A stretch of DNA of 64,000 nt from Streptomyces yatensis (GCF_018069625.1 NZ_CP072941.1:2418001-2482000); one strand, 5' to 3'. Counted from the first letter of the stretch, positions 8,440 through 16,309 are shown. A program made the numbers and translations. The notes: generated from the sequence alone by a model not told the origin.

Positions 8440-9571
8440 ATGCTCACCGCGAACGGCCCAGCCGCACTCACCCAGATGCTCAGCCACGGCGGCCACCTCT
8501 CCGCCGACTGGCGCGGCCCATTTCTGCGCGTCGACCGTGCCCGGTTCATCCCTGACCGCATCTGGGTCCGCGGCGACGACGGCTACACGCCCCTCGACCG
8601 AGCCGCCGACCCCGACCGGTGGGACCATCTCGCCTACGCCGACGAGGCACTGGTAACCCAGGTCGAGGACCCGCCCGACGCCGAGGTGGCGCGCACGCCG
8701 TCCAGCTCGGCGAGCATGCCGCGCATCGTCGCCCGCATGCTCGCCGCACTCCGAGCCGAGGACGGTCACCGCGTACTGGAGATCGGCGCGGGCACCGGCT
8801 ACAACGCAGCACTCCTCGCAGCCCGGCTCGGCGACGAGCAGGTCACCTCGGTGGAGGTCGACGCCGAACTGGCCGAGCGGGCGCGCGCCAGCCTCAGGAC
8901 CGCGGGGTACGCACCCGCCGTGGTCACCGGTGACGGCGCTGAGGGCTGGGTGGCGCGTGCGCCGTACGACCGGCTCATTGCGACCTGCTCCGTGCACGAC
9001 GTGCCGCGCGCCTGGATCGAGCAGACCAAGCCGGGCGGGATCATCGTGATCCCGTGGGGCACCACGCTGCGCAACGGCGTGCTCCTCCAGCTCACCGTCG
9101 AGCACTGCCCCGACGGACCTGTGGCATCCGGCCGGGTTGTGGACGACGCGGCGTTTATGTGGATGAGGGCACAGGCACCGCCGCGGGACGTCATGGCCAT
9201 CGCCCGGGCAAACCCCCGACAGCCACACCGGACTCGACCCGCACGTCCTCGGCAACGATGACGCCTGGTTCGCGGTCGGAGTGCTGGTTCCCGGCTGCCA
9301 GTGGGCTACGGGCCAGGGGCCTGACGGTGCGTGGACGCTATGGCTCGCCGACGCGGGCACCGGGTCGTGGGCGTCGGTCGACTACGAGCCGGACGCTGTC
9401 GAGTACGACGTGCAGCAGCACGGCCCGCGCCGGCTGTGGGCCGAGGTCGAGGCGGCCCACGCCTGGTGGGCGGATGCTGGTCGCCCGGCCCGCACGCAGT
9501 TCGGGCTCACGGTGACGCCTGCCGGTCAGCAGGTGTGGCTGGGCGACCGGGGAAAGGCGCTGCCGGTGTAG
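8440..9571 (+). pseudogene. PIMT-type protein O-methyltransferase, frameshifted near the C-terminus
   Basis: The frame from ATG 8440 encodes a protein-L-isoaspartate-methyltransferase-like enzyme with SAM motif VLEIGAGTGYNAALLA and post-motifs PYDRLIATCSVHDVP and PGGIIVIPWG. It stops at 9261 (273 residues). The family's C-terminal domain (SHTGLDPHVLGNDDAWFAVG, later WLADAGTGSWASVDY) continues in another frame to 9571. One extra base in 9206-9217, most likely in the AAACCCCC run, explains the break; without it the protein would be 376 residues. PIMT homologues in RiPP clusters methylate Asp to form aspartimide or isoaspartate. The catalytic core is intact, so partial activity is possible. A sequencing error is not excluded. 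Confidence 0.72.
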
Positions 9572-9819
9572 GGGGCCCACTCGGCGGGGCCGGCAGCCGA
9601 GTCCGGCCGCCGGCTCGACCGCGGCGTCGGCCCCGGGACCACCCTGCTCGCAGAGCAGATGCAGCAGCGCCACGGTGGCGCGTGCTTCGCCTCGGGTGAT
9701 CGGCGGCTCGCGCTTGCCCGGCTCCTCGATCATCGCCCCTGTCTGCGCCTCGTCCATGCGCCGCCCAACCGCCGCGTGGGCGCCGTGGTCACGGCCATAC
9801 CGGGCGGAGTGCGTGCCCG
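9572..9819. other. Non-coding or decayed spacer
   Basis: No intact gene. On the minus strand about 9640-9760 encodes MDEAQTGAMIEEPGKREPP and then ITRGEARATVALLHLLCEQ, which looks protein-like. The frame then runs antisense into the methyltransferase tail without a sensible end. It may be the start of a decayed small gene. Confidence 0.3.
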
Positions 9820-9894
9820 CGCGGGGTAGCTCAGTCAGCTCAGAGCAGCCGGGCGCCGGTCCGGCGGTCGCGGGGTTCGAATCTCCGCCCCCTG
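9820..9894 (+). pseudogene. tRNA-like remnant
   Basis: The stretch folds as a tRNA. The acceptor arms CGCGGGG and CCCCCTG pair at six of seven positions including one G-U. T8 and A9 are present, the D-stem is GCTC/GAGC, the anticodon stem is GCCGG/CCGGC, and the T-arm is CGGGG-TTCGAAT-CTCCG. The anticodon loop has eight bases and no U at position 33, and no CCA is encoded, so it is unlikely to be a working tRNA. Integrative elements often leave such 3-prime tRNA copies; the neighbouring phage fragment fits that reading. Confidence 0.55.
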
Positions 9895-9911
9895 AGGGCG
9901 CGCGCGTACGA

Positions 9912-9949
9912 GGGAGCCCCACCCGAGATCAGATCGGGCAGGGCTCCTC
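9912..9949 (+). terminator. Hairpin downstream of tRNA remnant
   Basis: Outer arms GGAGCCC (9913-9919) and GGGCTCC (9941-9947) and inner arms CCCGA (9922-9926) and TCGGG (9934-9938) form a stable hairpin. It separates the tRNA-like sequence from the phage-protein fragment. Confidence 0.65.
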
Positions 9950-9958
9950 TGCTGTGCT

Positions 9959-10187
9959 GCCCACTCCCCGGTGGGACCCACGGGTCCGCCGGGCGCGGAC
10001 GGGAAGGACGGCCGGAATGGGGCCGATGGGCGGGACGGGCAGACCTGCCCGGACGGGTACAGCCTCCAGCCGCTGCCGGACGACCCCAACGCCCCTCGTC
10101 TGCCGCCGCAACGGATCACCTGCCCCGGAGCCCGACCCGAGCCCGACCACGCCGGCCGCACTTGCTCCCGACCGGCGCCGCCTTTGA
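9959..10187 (+). pseudogene. Frameshifted C-terminal fragment of collagen-like actinophage protein
   Basis: One frame encodes collagen-type Gly-X-Y repeats followed by the phage tail motif (GPTGPPGADGKDGRNGADG, then RDGQTCPDGYSLQPLPDDPN). At about 10092 the homology moves to the next frame, which reads LVCRRNGSPAPEPDPSPTTP and then AALAPDRRRL before a stop at 10187. Together these resemble the C-terminal end of collagen-like proteins of Streptomyces phages and prophages. One extra C in the gcccctc stretch explains the shift. No N-terminal part exists upstream, where a terminator hairpin lies instead. This is a dead prophage remnant. Confidence 0.7.
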
Positions 10188-10244
10188 CACAAGATGCCCC
10201 CTCGTCTGATCTTCGGACCGGGCGAGGGGGTTTCGTCGTGTCAA
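10184..10244. terminator. Nested bidirectional terminator hairpin
   Basis: TTGACAC (10184-10190) pairs with GTGTCAA (10238-10244), and inside it CCCCCTCG (10197-10204) pairs with CGAGGGGG (10223-10230), which is followed by TTT. The phage fragment's stop codon lies in the outer arm. A second small hairpin, GGCCCCC/GGGGGCC, follows at about 10256-10277. Confidence 0.85.
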
Positions 10245-10311
10245 GGAAGCGCGACGGCCCCCACCGAAATGGGGGCCGATCGGCCGTACCACTGGAGCCG
10301 ACCAGGGGTAC

Positions 10312-10340
10312 ATTGCGAGTGTCAGCACGCAATTGGGAGT
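10312..10340 (+). promoter_or_regulatory. Direct repeat before the XRE regulator gene
   Basis: ATTGCGAGT (10312-10320) and ATTGGGAGT (10332-10340) are spaced 20 bp, about two helical turns, and end 4 nt before the ATG; each is followed by a TCAG or CAG. The second copy contains the probable ribosome-binding site (GGGAG). An autoregulatory operator is a reasonable guess; nothing here proves it. Confidence 0.4.
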
Positions 10341-10344
10341 CAGT

Positions 10345-11565
10345 ATGCCCGAGACCAGCGACAAGCACATCGGCGCACGCATCCGCGAATTCCGCCTCAT
10401 CCGAGACTTCTCCCTCGCTGAGCTGGGCCGACGCGCCCACGTCTCCACCAGCCAGCTCTCCCGAGTTGAGACCGGCGAACAGCCAGCCAGCCCGTCTGTC
10501 CTGGCGGCGGTCGCCCGCGCACTCGGGGTGACCCTGTCCGTACTGCACGGCCAGCCGTACATCCACATGCTCCAGAAGGATCAGCTTGACCGGCTGCTCG
10601 CGCCGATCAGCAGCGCGCTGGACGCGTGGGACATTCCCCCCGAGGACGATCTGCCGCTACGCCCGCTGGACGACATCGCGGAAGATACGAAGGTCGTCGC
10701 CAGGAAGCGCGCGCAGGGGAAGTTCGGTCCGGTGGCGGAGGCGCTGCCAGAGCTCATCACCGATACGGCTCTCGCCGTACAGACGTACACCGTGCCGGGC
10801 AGGGACCGCGAGCGAGCGCACAACCTCCAGGCCGAGATCGCGCGGACTACGGCGATCGTCGCGTACCGGCTCGGGTACATGGACTTGGCCCGGCTCGCCC
10901 TGGCGCGCATGGCCGTAGCGGCGCCCCAGTCCGGTGACCCGCGCCAGGTCGCTGTTGAGCGGTACGAACGGGCCGTCATCACCCACGCCGAGACGTCGCG
11001 GCCTGACCGCGGCGTGGCCCTGATGAAGCGTGCGCTGCGCGACCTGGAAGACGACGGCGACCCGGCGACCATGGCCGTGCGGGGCACCTTGCTGCTGCGC
11101 GCCTCGGCGCTCAGCGCGGTGCAGAAGGACCACGCTGCTGCGGGGGATTGGCTCGGTCAGGCCGAGGCGCTGGCCGAAGCCGGAGCGGCTGCGGACGCGG
11201 CGGAGGAGCCGCCCGGGTCTCGGTACGCCCTGGCGTTCGGGGAACTGAACGTCAATCTGGGGCGGCTGGACGTCGCGATGTTCCAGGACGATTACGAGAC
11301 CGCCGTCCGCGTCGCCGGAGACGTGCGGCTGCCCGACTCGTACCAGCCCACCAGGGTCGCCGGGTTCCTGATCCGGCGGGCCAGCGCGGAAGCGTGGACA
11401 GCACGTCATGACGACGCGCTCGCCTCACTGGAGCAGGCCCGCGAGAAAGCGCCGCAGTTGACCCGGTACCACCCCGAGGTACACCAGACTGTCGGGACCC
11501 TGTTGCGGGCGCGGCAGAGGGCGACTGAGCCGCTGCGCGAATTCGCCCAGTGGAGCGGCGTGTAG
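10345..11565 (+). CDS. XRE-family regulator with TPR-like sensor domain
   Basis: A 406-residue regulator. An N-terminal XRE helix-turn-helix (residues about 8-65: IGARIREFRLIRDFSLAELG, then STSQLSRVETGEQ) is followed by an all-helical, TPR-like region to the end (for example LGYMDLARLALARMAVAAPQ and HDDALASLEQAREKAPQLTR). Such long XRE/TPR proteins are common in Streptomyces accessory regions and often respond to signalling peptides or small molecules. ATG 10345 follows GGGAG. Three small overlapping genes start 112 nt downstream on the same strand and are plausible targets. Confidence 0.83.
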   Translation: MPETSDKHIGARIREFRLIRDFSLAELGRRAHVSTSQLSRVETGEQPASPSVLAAVARALGVTLSVLHGQPYIHMLQKDQLDRLLAPISSALDAWDIPPEDDLPLRPLDDIAEDTKVVARKRAQGKFGPVAEALPELITDTALAVQTYTVPGRDRERAHNLQAEIARTTAIVAYRLGYMDLARLALARMAVAAPQSGDPRQVAVERYERAVITHAETSRPDRGVALMKRALRDLEDDGDPATMAVRGTLLLRASALSAVQKDHAAAGDWLGQAEALAEAGAAADAAEEPPGSRYALAFGELNVNLGRLDVAMFQDDYETAVRVAGDVRLPDSYQPTRVAGFLIRRASAEAWTARHDDALASLEQAREKAPQLTRYHPEVHQTVGTLLRARQRATEPLREFAQWSGV

Positions 11566-11597
11566 CCAACTCGGCACGCTGAGTCAATGCTCCGGTG

Positions 11598-11612
11598 TCC
11601 CTACCTTAGGGA
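11598..11612. promoter_or_regulatory. 15-bp palindrome upstream of small-gene operon
   Basis: TCCCTA-CCT-TAGGGA is a perfect palindrome with six-base arms, 65 bp before the ATG at 11678 and 32 bp after the XRE regulator's stop. Its place between regulator and operon suggests an operator. No second copy was seen before the regulator itself. Confidence 0.4.
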
Positions 11613-11677
11613 AATCGGGGCCTTGCCTCGTCGGCACGATGTGACGGTCAGCACACAGACCGCGCATGGAGCCGACC

Positions 11678-12277
11678 ATGACGACCAGAAACCTGCCGTG
11701 GCAGCCGCCGAACGCCGACGACATCGAGGCGTTACCGGTGGGCAAATGGTGGGACGCCATCTCCGCGCCCACCCCTGTCGCCGACCGCGCTCTGGAACTG
11801 ATCGGCCACCGATCCGGCGCCGTCATCCAGGACGACACCTACGGCAAGACATACTGGCTGATCGGCATCGACACCGCCCGTAGCTGGTGCGTGCGCCAGA
11901 TCCGCGTCCTCACCGAACTCGCCGACGAAGGCACCCTCCTCGGCGTACCGCCCGCCTCCTGGGTTACTGGCCGCTCCTCGTACTGGCGCGTCCCGTTCCG
12001 TCTCGACCGATGCCTCACCGACACCCGGCTGCTTCACGACGCCTTGGCCCGGGCCGTCAGGGAGATCCTCGGCCCGACACCGGACGGTCGGCAGCTCTGC
12101 TACCGCTGCCAACTGCCCACCGACGAACCGGTCCCGGTCGCCATCGCGCACAGCGGCAGCGTCGCCGGCCGCACCGTCTACGCCTGCCCCACCCACGCCC
12201 GGGACTACCCGGCGGCCGACGCCATGACCCAGGCCGCCGCCATGCGCCGCGCCCTCGACCGAGGCAGGACCCGATGA
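11678..12277 (+). CDS. Unrecognised 199-residue protein with Cys/His cluster, TTA codon
   Basis: Function not recognised. The protein is soluble, with an N-terminal part starting [20 protein letters not shown] and a possible zinc-binding cluster near the C-terminus ([13 protein letters not shown], then [12 protein letters not shown]), ahead of a final Arg/Ala-rich helix. Start ATG 11678 is preferred over ATG 11666 because GGAG lies 6 nt before it. Codon 19 is TTA (11732-11734), implying dependence on the bldA tRNA. Its stop overlaps the next start as ATGA. It probably works with the two following genes. Confidence 0.7.
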   Translation: MTTRNLPWQPPNADDIEALPVGKWWDAISAPTPVADRALELIGHRSGAVIQDDTYGKTYWLIGIDTARSWCVRQIRVLTELADEGTLLGVPPASWVTGRSSYWRVPFRLDRCLTDTRLLHDALARAVREILGPTPDGRQLCYRCQLPTDEPVPVAIAHSGSVAGRTVYACPTHARDYPAADAMTQAAAMRRALDRGRTR

Positions 12278-12453
12278 CGGCCCCCGAACCCATCGCCGAC
12301 CCGCGCGCCGATGGGTCGTGGCGGGCGGCCCTCGATCACGCCGCGGGCTGCCCGGCCTGCCGGACGCCCGGCGCCGTCTGCTCGGAGGGTGAGCGGCTGT
12401 TGCACGCCCACGAGGAGGCCACTCGGCAGGCCCGGGCAGGAGGCCCCGGATGA
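12274..12453 (+). CDS. 59-residue Cys-containing small protein
   Basis: Unrecognised function. It contains [19 protein letters not shown], a CxxC plus third-cysteine pattern seen in small Streptomyces proteins that lie in such regulator-linked strings, and a helical C-terminus. It overlaps both neighbours by ATGA (12274-12277 and 12450-12453), so the three genes are one translationally coupled operon. Confidence 0.65.
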   Translation: MTAPEPIADPRADGSWRAALDHAAGCPACRTPGAVCSEGERLLHAHEEATRQARAGGPG

Positions 12454-12593
12454 GGCGCCGTCGCCAGACCCCTGCCGTACGGGCCGCGCTGCTCGCCTTC
12501 CGCGCCGCCCGCCTGGGCCTTCTGCTCGGCGCGATTCCCGCGTCGGTGGTGCTCGCGGTCTACCTGTGCGTCGCGGCCGACCCGTACCGATAG
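12450..12593 (+). CDS. 47-residue single-pass membrane peptide
   Basis: The frame begins [20 protein letters not shown] and has one hydrophobic segment (residues about 22-42, [20 protein letters not shown]) before a short ADPYR tail. The positive N-terminus predicts an N-in, C-out orientation. It starts within the stop of the preceding gene (ATGA). The small size and membrane segment would allow a signalling, toxin or anchoring role, but nothing decides between these. Confidence 0.6.
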   Translation: MRRRRQTPAVRAALLAFRAARLGLLLGAIPASVVLAVYLCVAADPYR

Positions 12594-12596
12594 ACC

Positions 12597-12651
12597 GGGT
12601 GGGCTGCTGGGCTCCGGGCCCCCGCTGGAGCGCGCGACCAGCGGCCCACCC
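12597..12651 (+). terminator. Long-stem hairpin ending the small-gene operon
   Basis: GGGTGGGCTGCTGG (12597-12610) pairs with CCAGCGGCCCACCC (12638-12651) with one mismatch, beginning 4 nt after the last stop codon. It is placed as an intrinsic terminator without a T-run. Confidence 0.8.
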
Positions 12652-12704
12652 TCCAAAGCCCCTGCCGGTCGGCTTGCCGAGGCGCGGCCGTCGACCGCAG
12701 GGCA

Positions 12705-12746
12705 GGGACTCCGGCCCCGGATGGGGATCGTGGAGGCCGGAGTCCC
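12705..12746. repeat. 12-bp perfect inverted repeat in gene-free spacer
   Basis: GGGACTCCGGCC (12705-12716) and GGCCGGAGTCCC (12735-12746) flank 18 bases. The spacer 12652-13002 also carries two copies of CTTGCCGAGGC (about 12673 and 12775) and a run of GCCCCC repeats near 12837-12860. No gene is visible. The hairpin may serve as a convergent terminator for the MgtC-like gene. Confidence 0.6.
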
Positions 12747-13002
12747 ACACGGAGAAGCCCCCGCCTCGGCCGCCCGCTTGCCGAGGCCCGGCTCGCTCGT
12801 CTCCACGTGTCCCCGAAGGCGGGCGAGTCTCAAGCCCCGCCCCCGCCCCCGCCCCCGGCGGCGGTTGGCCTCGGTCGCGCCGACCGGGGCGCGGGTACTA
12901 CCACCCACTCTGGCGTCAGCCGCCTCCGCCCGACATATCCAAGGGGCCAGAGCTTGGTGATGGGCGCCGTCGCCCCGTCCTCGTCACTCCAAGTCGCCGC
13001 AG

Positions 13003-13791
13003 TCACTCCGAGTCGTCGAGGTCGCGGCCGGCGTCGGCGCCGAGGACGCCGTCCAGCTCGGAGATCTCCCCGACCAGCCGGAGGACGTCGCCGGTGCCCT
13101 CGAGGGCGAGCTGCACCTCGGCGACGCCGGTATCGGCGGGCCGGGCCTCCTCCTCGGCCCGGACGATACGGGTGGTGCGGTCCCGGCCCTTCCAGGGCGC
13201 CCGGTCCACCCGGACCCGCAGCACCCGGTACCCGGCGGCCGTACACAGCTCCAGGACGCGTGGCAGCAGCCCGGCGCCCACTCGGTAGGAGAGCTGCAAC
13301 TCCACCCGTTCGGCCGACCAGAGGGCCGGCAGCCGGCGGGTGAGCAGCGGATAGCCGCGGATCACCAGGAAGTGCACCGCGGTGACCGCGGTGGCCAGCA
13401 GGGCCAGACCACCGCCGCAGGCCATGCCCACCGCACAGGTGAGCCAGACGGTCGCCGCGGTGGTCAGGCCGTGGACGGCGTCGCGCCGGACGAAGATCAG
13501 GCCGCCGCCGATGAAGCCGATACCGGAGACGACCTGCGCCGCCACCCGTGAGGGGTCCAGGCCGACGTGGTCGCGCAACAGCACATCGGTGAAGCCGTAC
13601 TGGGAGACCTGCATGAACAGCGCGCTGCCCACGCCCACCAGGGTGTGGGTGCGCAGCCCGGCGCTCTTCTGCTGCACCGCCCTCTCGAGCCCGATCAGGG
13701 TGGACAGCACCAGCGCGACGCCGAGCTCGGCGAACTGCCGGACTCCCTGGTCGATACCGAATTCCCACATCGGAGCGGCGATCAGTCGCAC
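13003..13791 (-). CDS. MgtC/SapB-family inner-membrane protein
   Basis: A 262-residue protein with an N-terminal MgtC membrane domain of about five hydrophobic segments. Family signatures seen are LGVALVLSTLIGLERAVQQ, GLRTHTLVGVGSALFM, QVVSGIGFIGGGLIFV and GLTTAATVWLTCAVGMACGG. A soluble C-terminal ACT-like region (about 145-262) follows. MgtC proteins affect magnesium adaptation and membrane ATP synthase activity in other bacteria. The start is taken as GTG 13791 with GAAGGGA upstream; ATG codons further up (MDRMDRT repeats) are possible but lie in short repeats. It is divergent from the small gene at 14022. Confidence 0.85.
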   Translation of the reverse strand: MRLIAAPMWEFGIDQGVRQFAELGVALVLSTLIGLERAVQQKSAGLRTHTLVGVGSALFMQVSQYGFTDVLLRDHVGLDPSRVAAQVVSGIGFIGGGLIFVRRDAVHGLTTAATVWLTCAVGMACGGGLALLATAVTAVHFLVIRGYPLLTRRLPALWSAERVELQLSYRVGAGLLPRVLELCTAAGYRVLRVRVDRAPWKGRDRTTRIVRAEEEARPADTGVAEVQLALEGTGDVLRLVGEISELDGVLGADAGRDLDDSE

Positions 13792-14021
13792 ATCCGTCCC
13801 TTCTGTCCGGTCCATCCGATCCATCCGGTCTGTCCGCCCCCTCACGGCCCCTCCCCTCGACCGCCGTCCCCCATGAGTACCCGCTGAGTAGGGCCTTTCG
13901 CACGGGGTGTGCGCCGGTGACTCACACACCATCCCCACACACGCTCCCGCACCACCTGGGCATGCGCTTGACTCGGAGCGTCACCACTGCACGGACGTTA
14001 CATCCGGAAGGGGATCAACCC

Positions 14022-14279
14022 GTGACCACCGAGCCCGAGCAAGCCGCGTTAGCCGTAGAGCTGACGGAACTGCGCCGGACCGTCGAAGTGGGCTTCACCC
14101 GCGTCGACGGCCGGCTGGCCCTGCTCGACCACCGAGGAGAGCAGGCCGAGGAGGATGTGAACCAACTGGGCGGACGGATGCGGATGCTGGAGCACGGACG
14201 CTGGCCGCTGCCCTCCATCGCCGCCCTGACCGGGGTGACCGCCCTGGCCCTGGCGATATGGCAGGCAGCGGGACACTAG
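14022..14279 (+). CDS. 85-residue coiled-coil protein with C-terminal membrane anchor, TTA codon
   Basis: Two-part architecture: a heptad-rich helix (LAVELTELRRTVEVGFTRVD, then VNQLGGRMRMLEHGRW) and one C-terminal hydrophobic segment (SIAALTGVTALALAIW). This is reminiscent of XhlA-type phage cell-surface proteins, but no lysis genes are nearby. Start GTG 14022 follows GGAAGGGG. Codon 10 is TTA (14049-14051), so expression should depend on bldA. The function is unknown. Confidence 0.65.
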   Translation: MTTEPEQAALAVELTELRRTVEVGFTRVDGRLALLDHRGEQAEEDVNQLGGRMRMLEHGRWPLPSIAALTGVTALALAIWQAAGH

Positions 14280-14303
14280 CGCCGGTGCGGACGGCGGCCC
14301 GGC

Positions 14304-14834
14304 CTACCCGAGCCTGATGTGGTGGAGCAGCAGCAGCGCCGCCGCCATATTGGCCGCGGGCACCTCACCGCGTGCGACCAGGTCGGGCACCATCTTCAGC
14401 GGCACCCACTCGCGGCGGTCCGACTCGAAGTCGTCCTCCGGGTGCCCGACGTACGATGCCTCCTCGGCCCAGTAGATGTGGTGCCGTGCGTCGGTGAGCC
14501 CGTTGGACGGCTCGACGGAGAGCAGATGGCGCAGCGGGCCGGGGCGCCAGCCGGTCTCCTCCTCCATCTCGCGGGCCGCGGCGTCGGCGATGTCCTCACC
14601 GTCCTCGACGACGCCCGCGGCCAGCTCCCAGCCCCAGGCGTCGGTGATGAACCGGTGGCGCCACAGCAGCAGCACCTCGTTGGCCGCGTTCACCACCGTG
14701 GCCACGGCCACGGGGCGGAGCCGGATCAGATAGTGGTCCAGATGGCGCCCGTCGGGGAGCCGGACATCGGCGAGGTTGACCCGGAACCATCGGTTCTCGT
14801 ACACGGTCCGCTCCCTGAGGTTCTTCCATCGCAC
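14304..14834 (-). CDS. NUDIX hydrolase (ADP-ribose pyrophosphatase-like)
   Basis: A 176-residue protein with a complete Nudix box (GVVEDGEDIADAAAREMEEE followed by TGW, residues about 75-97). The fold region TVYENRWFRVNLADV at the N-terminus is typical of ADP-ribose/sugar-nucleotide pyrophosphatases. It probably hydrolyses a nucleoside diphosphate linked to another moiety, using Mg2+. GTG 14834 is preferred as start because AAGGTGG precedes it and homologous proteins begin at (V/M)xWKNL; ATG 14867 is an alternative adding 11 residues. It is convergent with the small gene ending at 14279. Confidence 0.85.
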   Translation of the reverse strand: MRWKNLRERTVYENRWFRVNLADVRLPDGRHLDHYLIRLRPVAVATVVNAANEVLLLWRHRFITDAWGWELAAGVVEDGEDIADAAAREMEEETGWRPGPLRHLLSVEPSNGLTDARHHIYWAEEASYVGHPEDDFESDRREWVPLKMVPDLVARGEVPAANMAAALLLLHHIRLG

Positions 14835-14915
14835 TGTCAGCCACCTTTCGTCGAAACGGGAGGCCATCGTGGGCCACCCGCTGACGAGAGTGCGGACCGC
14901 GAGCGGAACCGCTGG

Positions 14916-16253
14916 TCACAGAGGGACGCGCAGAGCCCCGTCGATGAGCGCGGCGGCCTCGGCCGTCGCGGCGCTTCCGCTGGCCGCGAGGTGCTCCCGT
15001 ACCGCCCGCAACCGGTCGCGTAACCGCTGGGACTCCATGCCCCGCGCCCGCTCGGTCATCTCCACCGCCGTGGCGCCCGCCCGGTCCACGTCGCCCTGAC
15101 GCAGCTCGATATGGGTGAGCATGGCGAGCCGGTGCACCCGGCCCCGGTCGTGCGCGGGGGTGCCGACCGCGGCGGTGGCGTGCTCGCGGGCGCCACCGAG
15201 GTCGCCGAGGCTCAGCAACGCCTCGGCCACCTGGACGTTCACCAGACCCGGCTGGACATAGCCGGTCTCGTCGGGCTCCTGGCCCGGTCTGATCCGGTCG
15301 GCGGCGGTCTCGGCGCGCCGAATGCAGGACAGCGCCCCGGCGCCGTCGCCGAGCCGGGCGTACGCCTTGGCCTGCATGGCGTAGAGGTCGGCGGCGAGCG
15401 CGGGGGTGATCTGCGAGCCCGCGGCGCGCAGCGCCGATTCGGCGAAGGCGACCGCCTGCCGGTACTCCTTCATGAAGAGGGACTGGTTGACCAGCAGCGC
15501 TATGACATAGGCCCCCAGGCCGCGGTCGCCGCTGGCCTTGGCGAGCCGCAGCGCCTGGTGGAAGTAGCGCTGGGCCAGGCCGTGCGTATTGGAGTCGTAC
15601 GCGCAGATCCCGGCGATGGCCACCAGGCCGCCGGTCGCCCGGTGCAGCTGGCGGCCGGTGTCGTCGGCGTAGCTGCCGCGCAGCAGCGGTGCGGCCTCGG
15701 AGTTGAGGAACCCCACCACCCGGGTCCGGGTCGCGACGCCGCCGGCCTTGCGGTACATCTGCTCGTAGTGGGCGCGGGCGGCGCGCAGCGTCTCGATGTC
15801 GGTCATGCTGACGCGGGTCAGACCGCGCCGGGAGACATCGGAGTCCTCGGGAGGGTTCTCCCACTCCCACACCGGGATGACGGCGGGGGTGCCGGTGACC
15901 GCCGGGGCCTCGACGACATGCGGGCGCTGCTGTTCGTCGGAGCGCCACAGCGCGGTGGCGCTCTCGACGAATCCGGACAGCGGGGTGGCGGGCCCCCGGC
16001 GGCTGCCGGGGGTGCCGAGGCCGATGTCGTCCAGGGTGAGGGCGCGGTGCAGCCGCTCGCCCAGCACCTCGCAGATGAGGTCGGGCACCTGGCCGCGCGG
16101 CCGCTGGCCCTTCAGCCACCGGGCCACCGCGGTGTGCTCATACCGCAGCTTCATCCCCCGGGCCCGGCCTGCCTCATTGACATGCGCGGCCAGTCCGGCG
16201 TGGGAGACTCCGGCCTCGTCGAGCACGGAGTCGAGCAGTGTGTTGGGCTCCAT
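14916..16253 (-). CDS. Large TPR-containing regulator (NsdA-like architecture), TTA codon
   Basis: A 445-residue protein. An N-terminal region (residues about 1-75: LLDSVLDEAGVSHAGLAAHV, RYEHTAVARWLKGQRPRG, VPDLICEVLGERLHR) resembles a divergent helix-turn-helix. A long helical TPR region follows to the end. Proteins of this build, including NsdA, act in Streptomyces as regulators of development and antibiotic production; this specific orthology was not verified. Codon 411 is TTA (15023-15021). Start ATG 16253 is preceded by a purine-rich GGGGGCGAG. The next stretch upstream is the repeat array, so its promoter must lie close to 16254-16310. Confidence 0.75.
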   Translation of the reverse strand: MEPNTLLDSVLDEAGVSHAGLAAHVNEAGRARGMKLRYEHTAVARWLKGQRPRGQVPDLICEVLGERLHRALTLDDIGLGTPGSRRGPATPLSGFVESATALWRSDEQQRPHVVEAPAVTGTPAVIPVWEWENPPEDSDVSRRGLTRVSMTDIETLRAARAHYEQMYRKAGGVATRTRVVGFLNSEAAPLLRGSYADDTGRQLHRATGGLVAIAGICAYDSNTHGLAQRYFHQALRLAKASGDRGLGAYVIALLVNQSLFMKEYRQAVAFAESALRAAGSQITPALAADLYAMQAKAYARLGDGAGALSCIRRAETAADRIRPGQEPDETGYVQPGLVNVQVAEALLSLGDLGGAREHATAAVGTPAHDRGRVHRLAMLTHIELRQGDVDRAGATAVEMTERARGMESQRLRDRLRAVREHLAASGSAATAEAAALIDGALRVPL

Positions 16254-16309
16254 CTCGCCCCCCCGAAACGCTCGGTGGCGCCAGCGTAGTGGAGGGGGAT
16301 TCGCACGGG

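Noticed and set aside
9820..9894. Functional tRNA gene
   Set aside because: Eight-base anticodon loop, no U33, an acceptor mismatch and no acceptable anticodon.
9959..10187. Functional secreted collagen-like protein
   Set aside because: The frame is broken between the Gly-X-Y part and the conserved C-terminus, there is no signal peptide, and no upstream coding part exists.
13860..14021. Magnesium riboswitch between the MgtC-like gene and the small gene
   Set aside because: No M-box-like or ydaO-like structure recognised; only short GATCCATCCG repeats within the MgtC-like gene's upstream frame.
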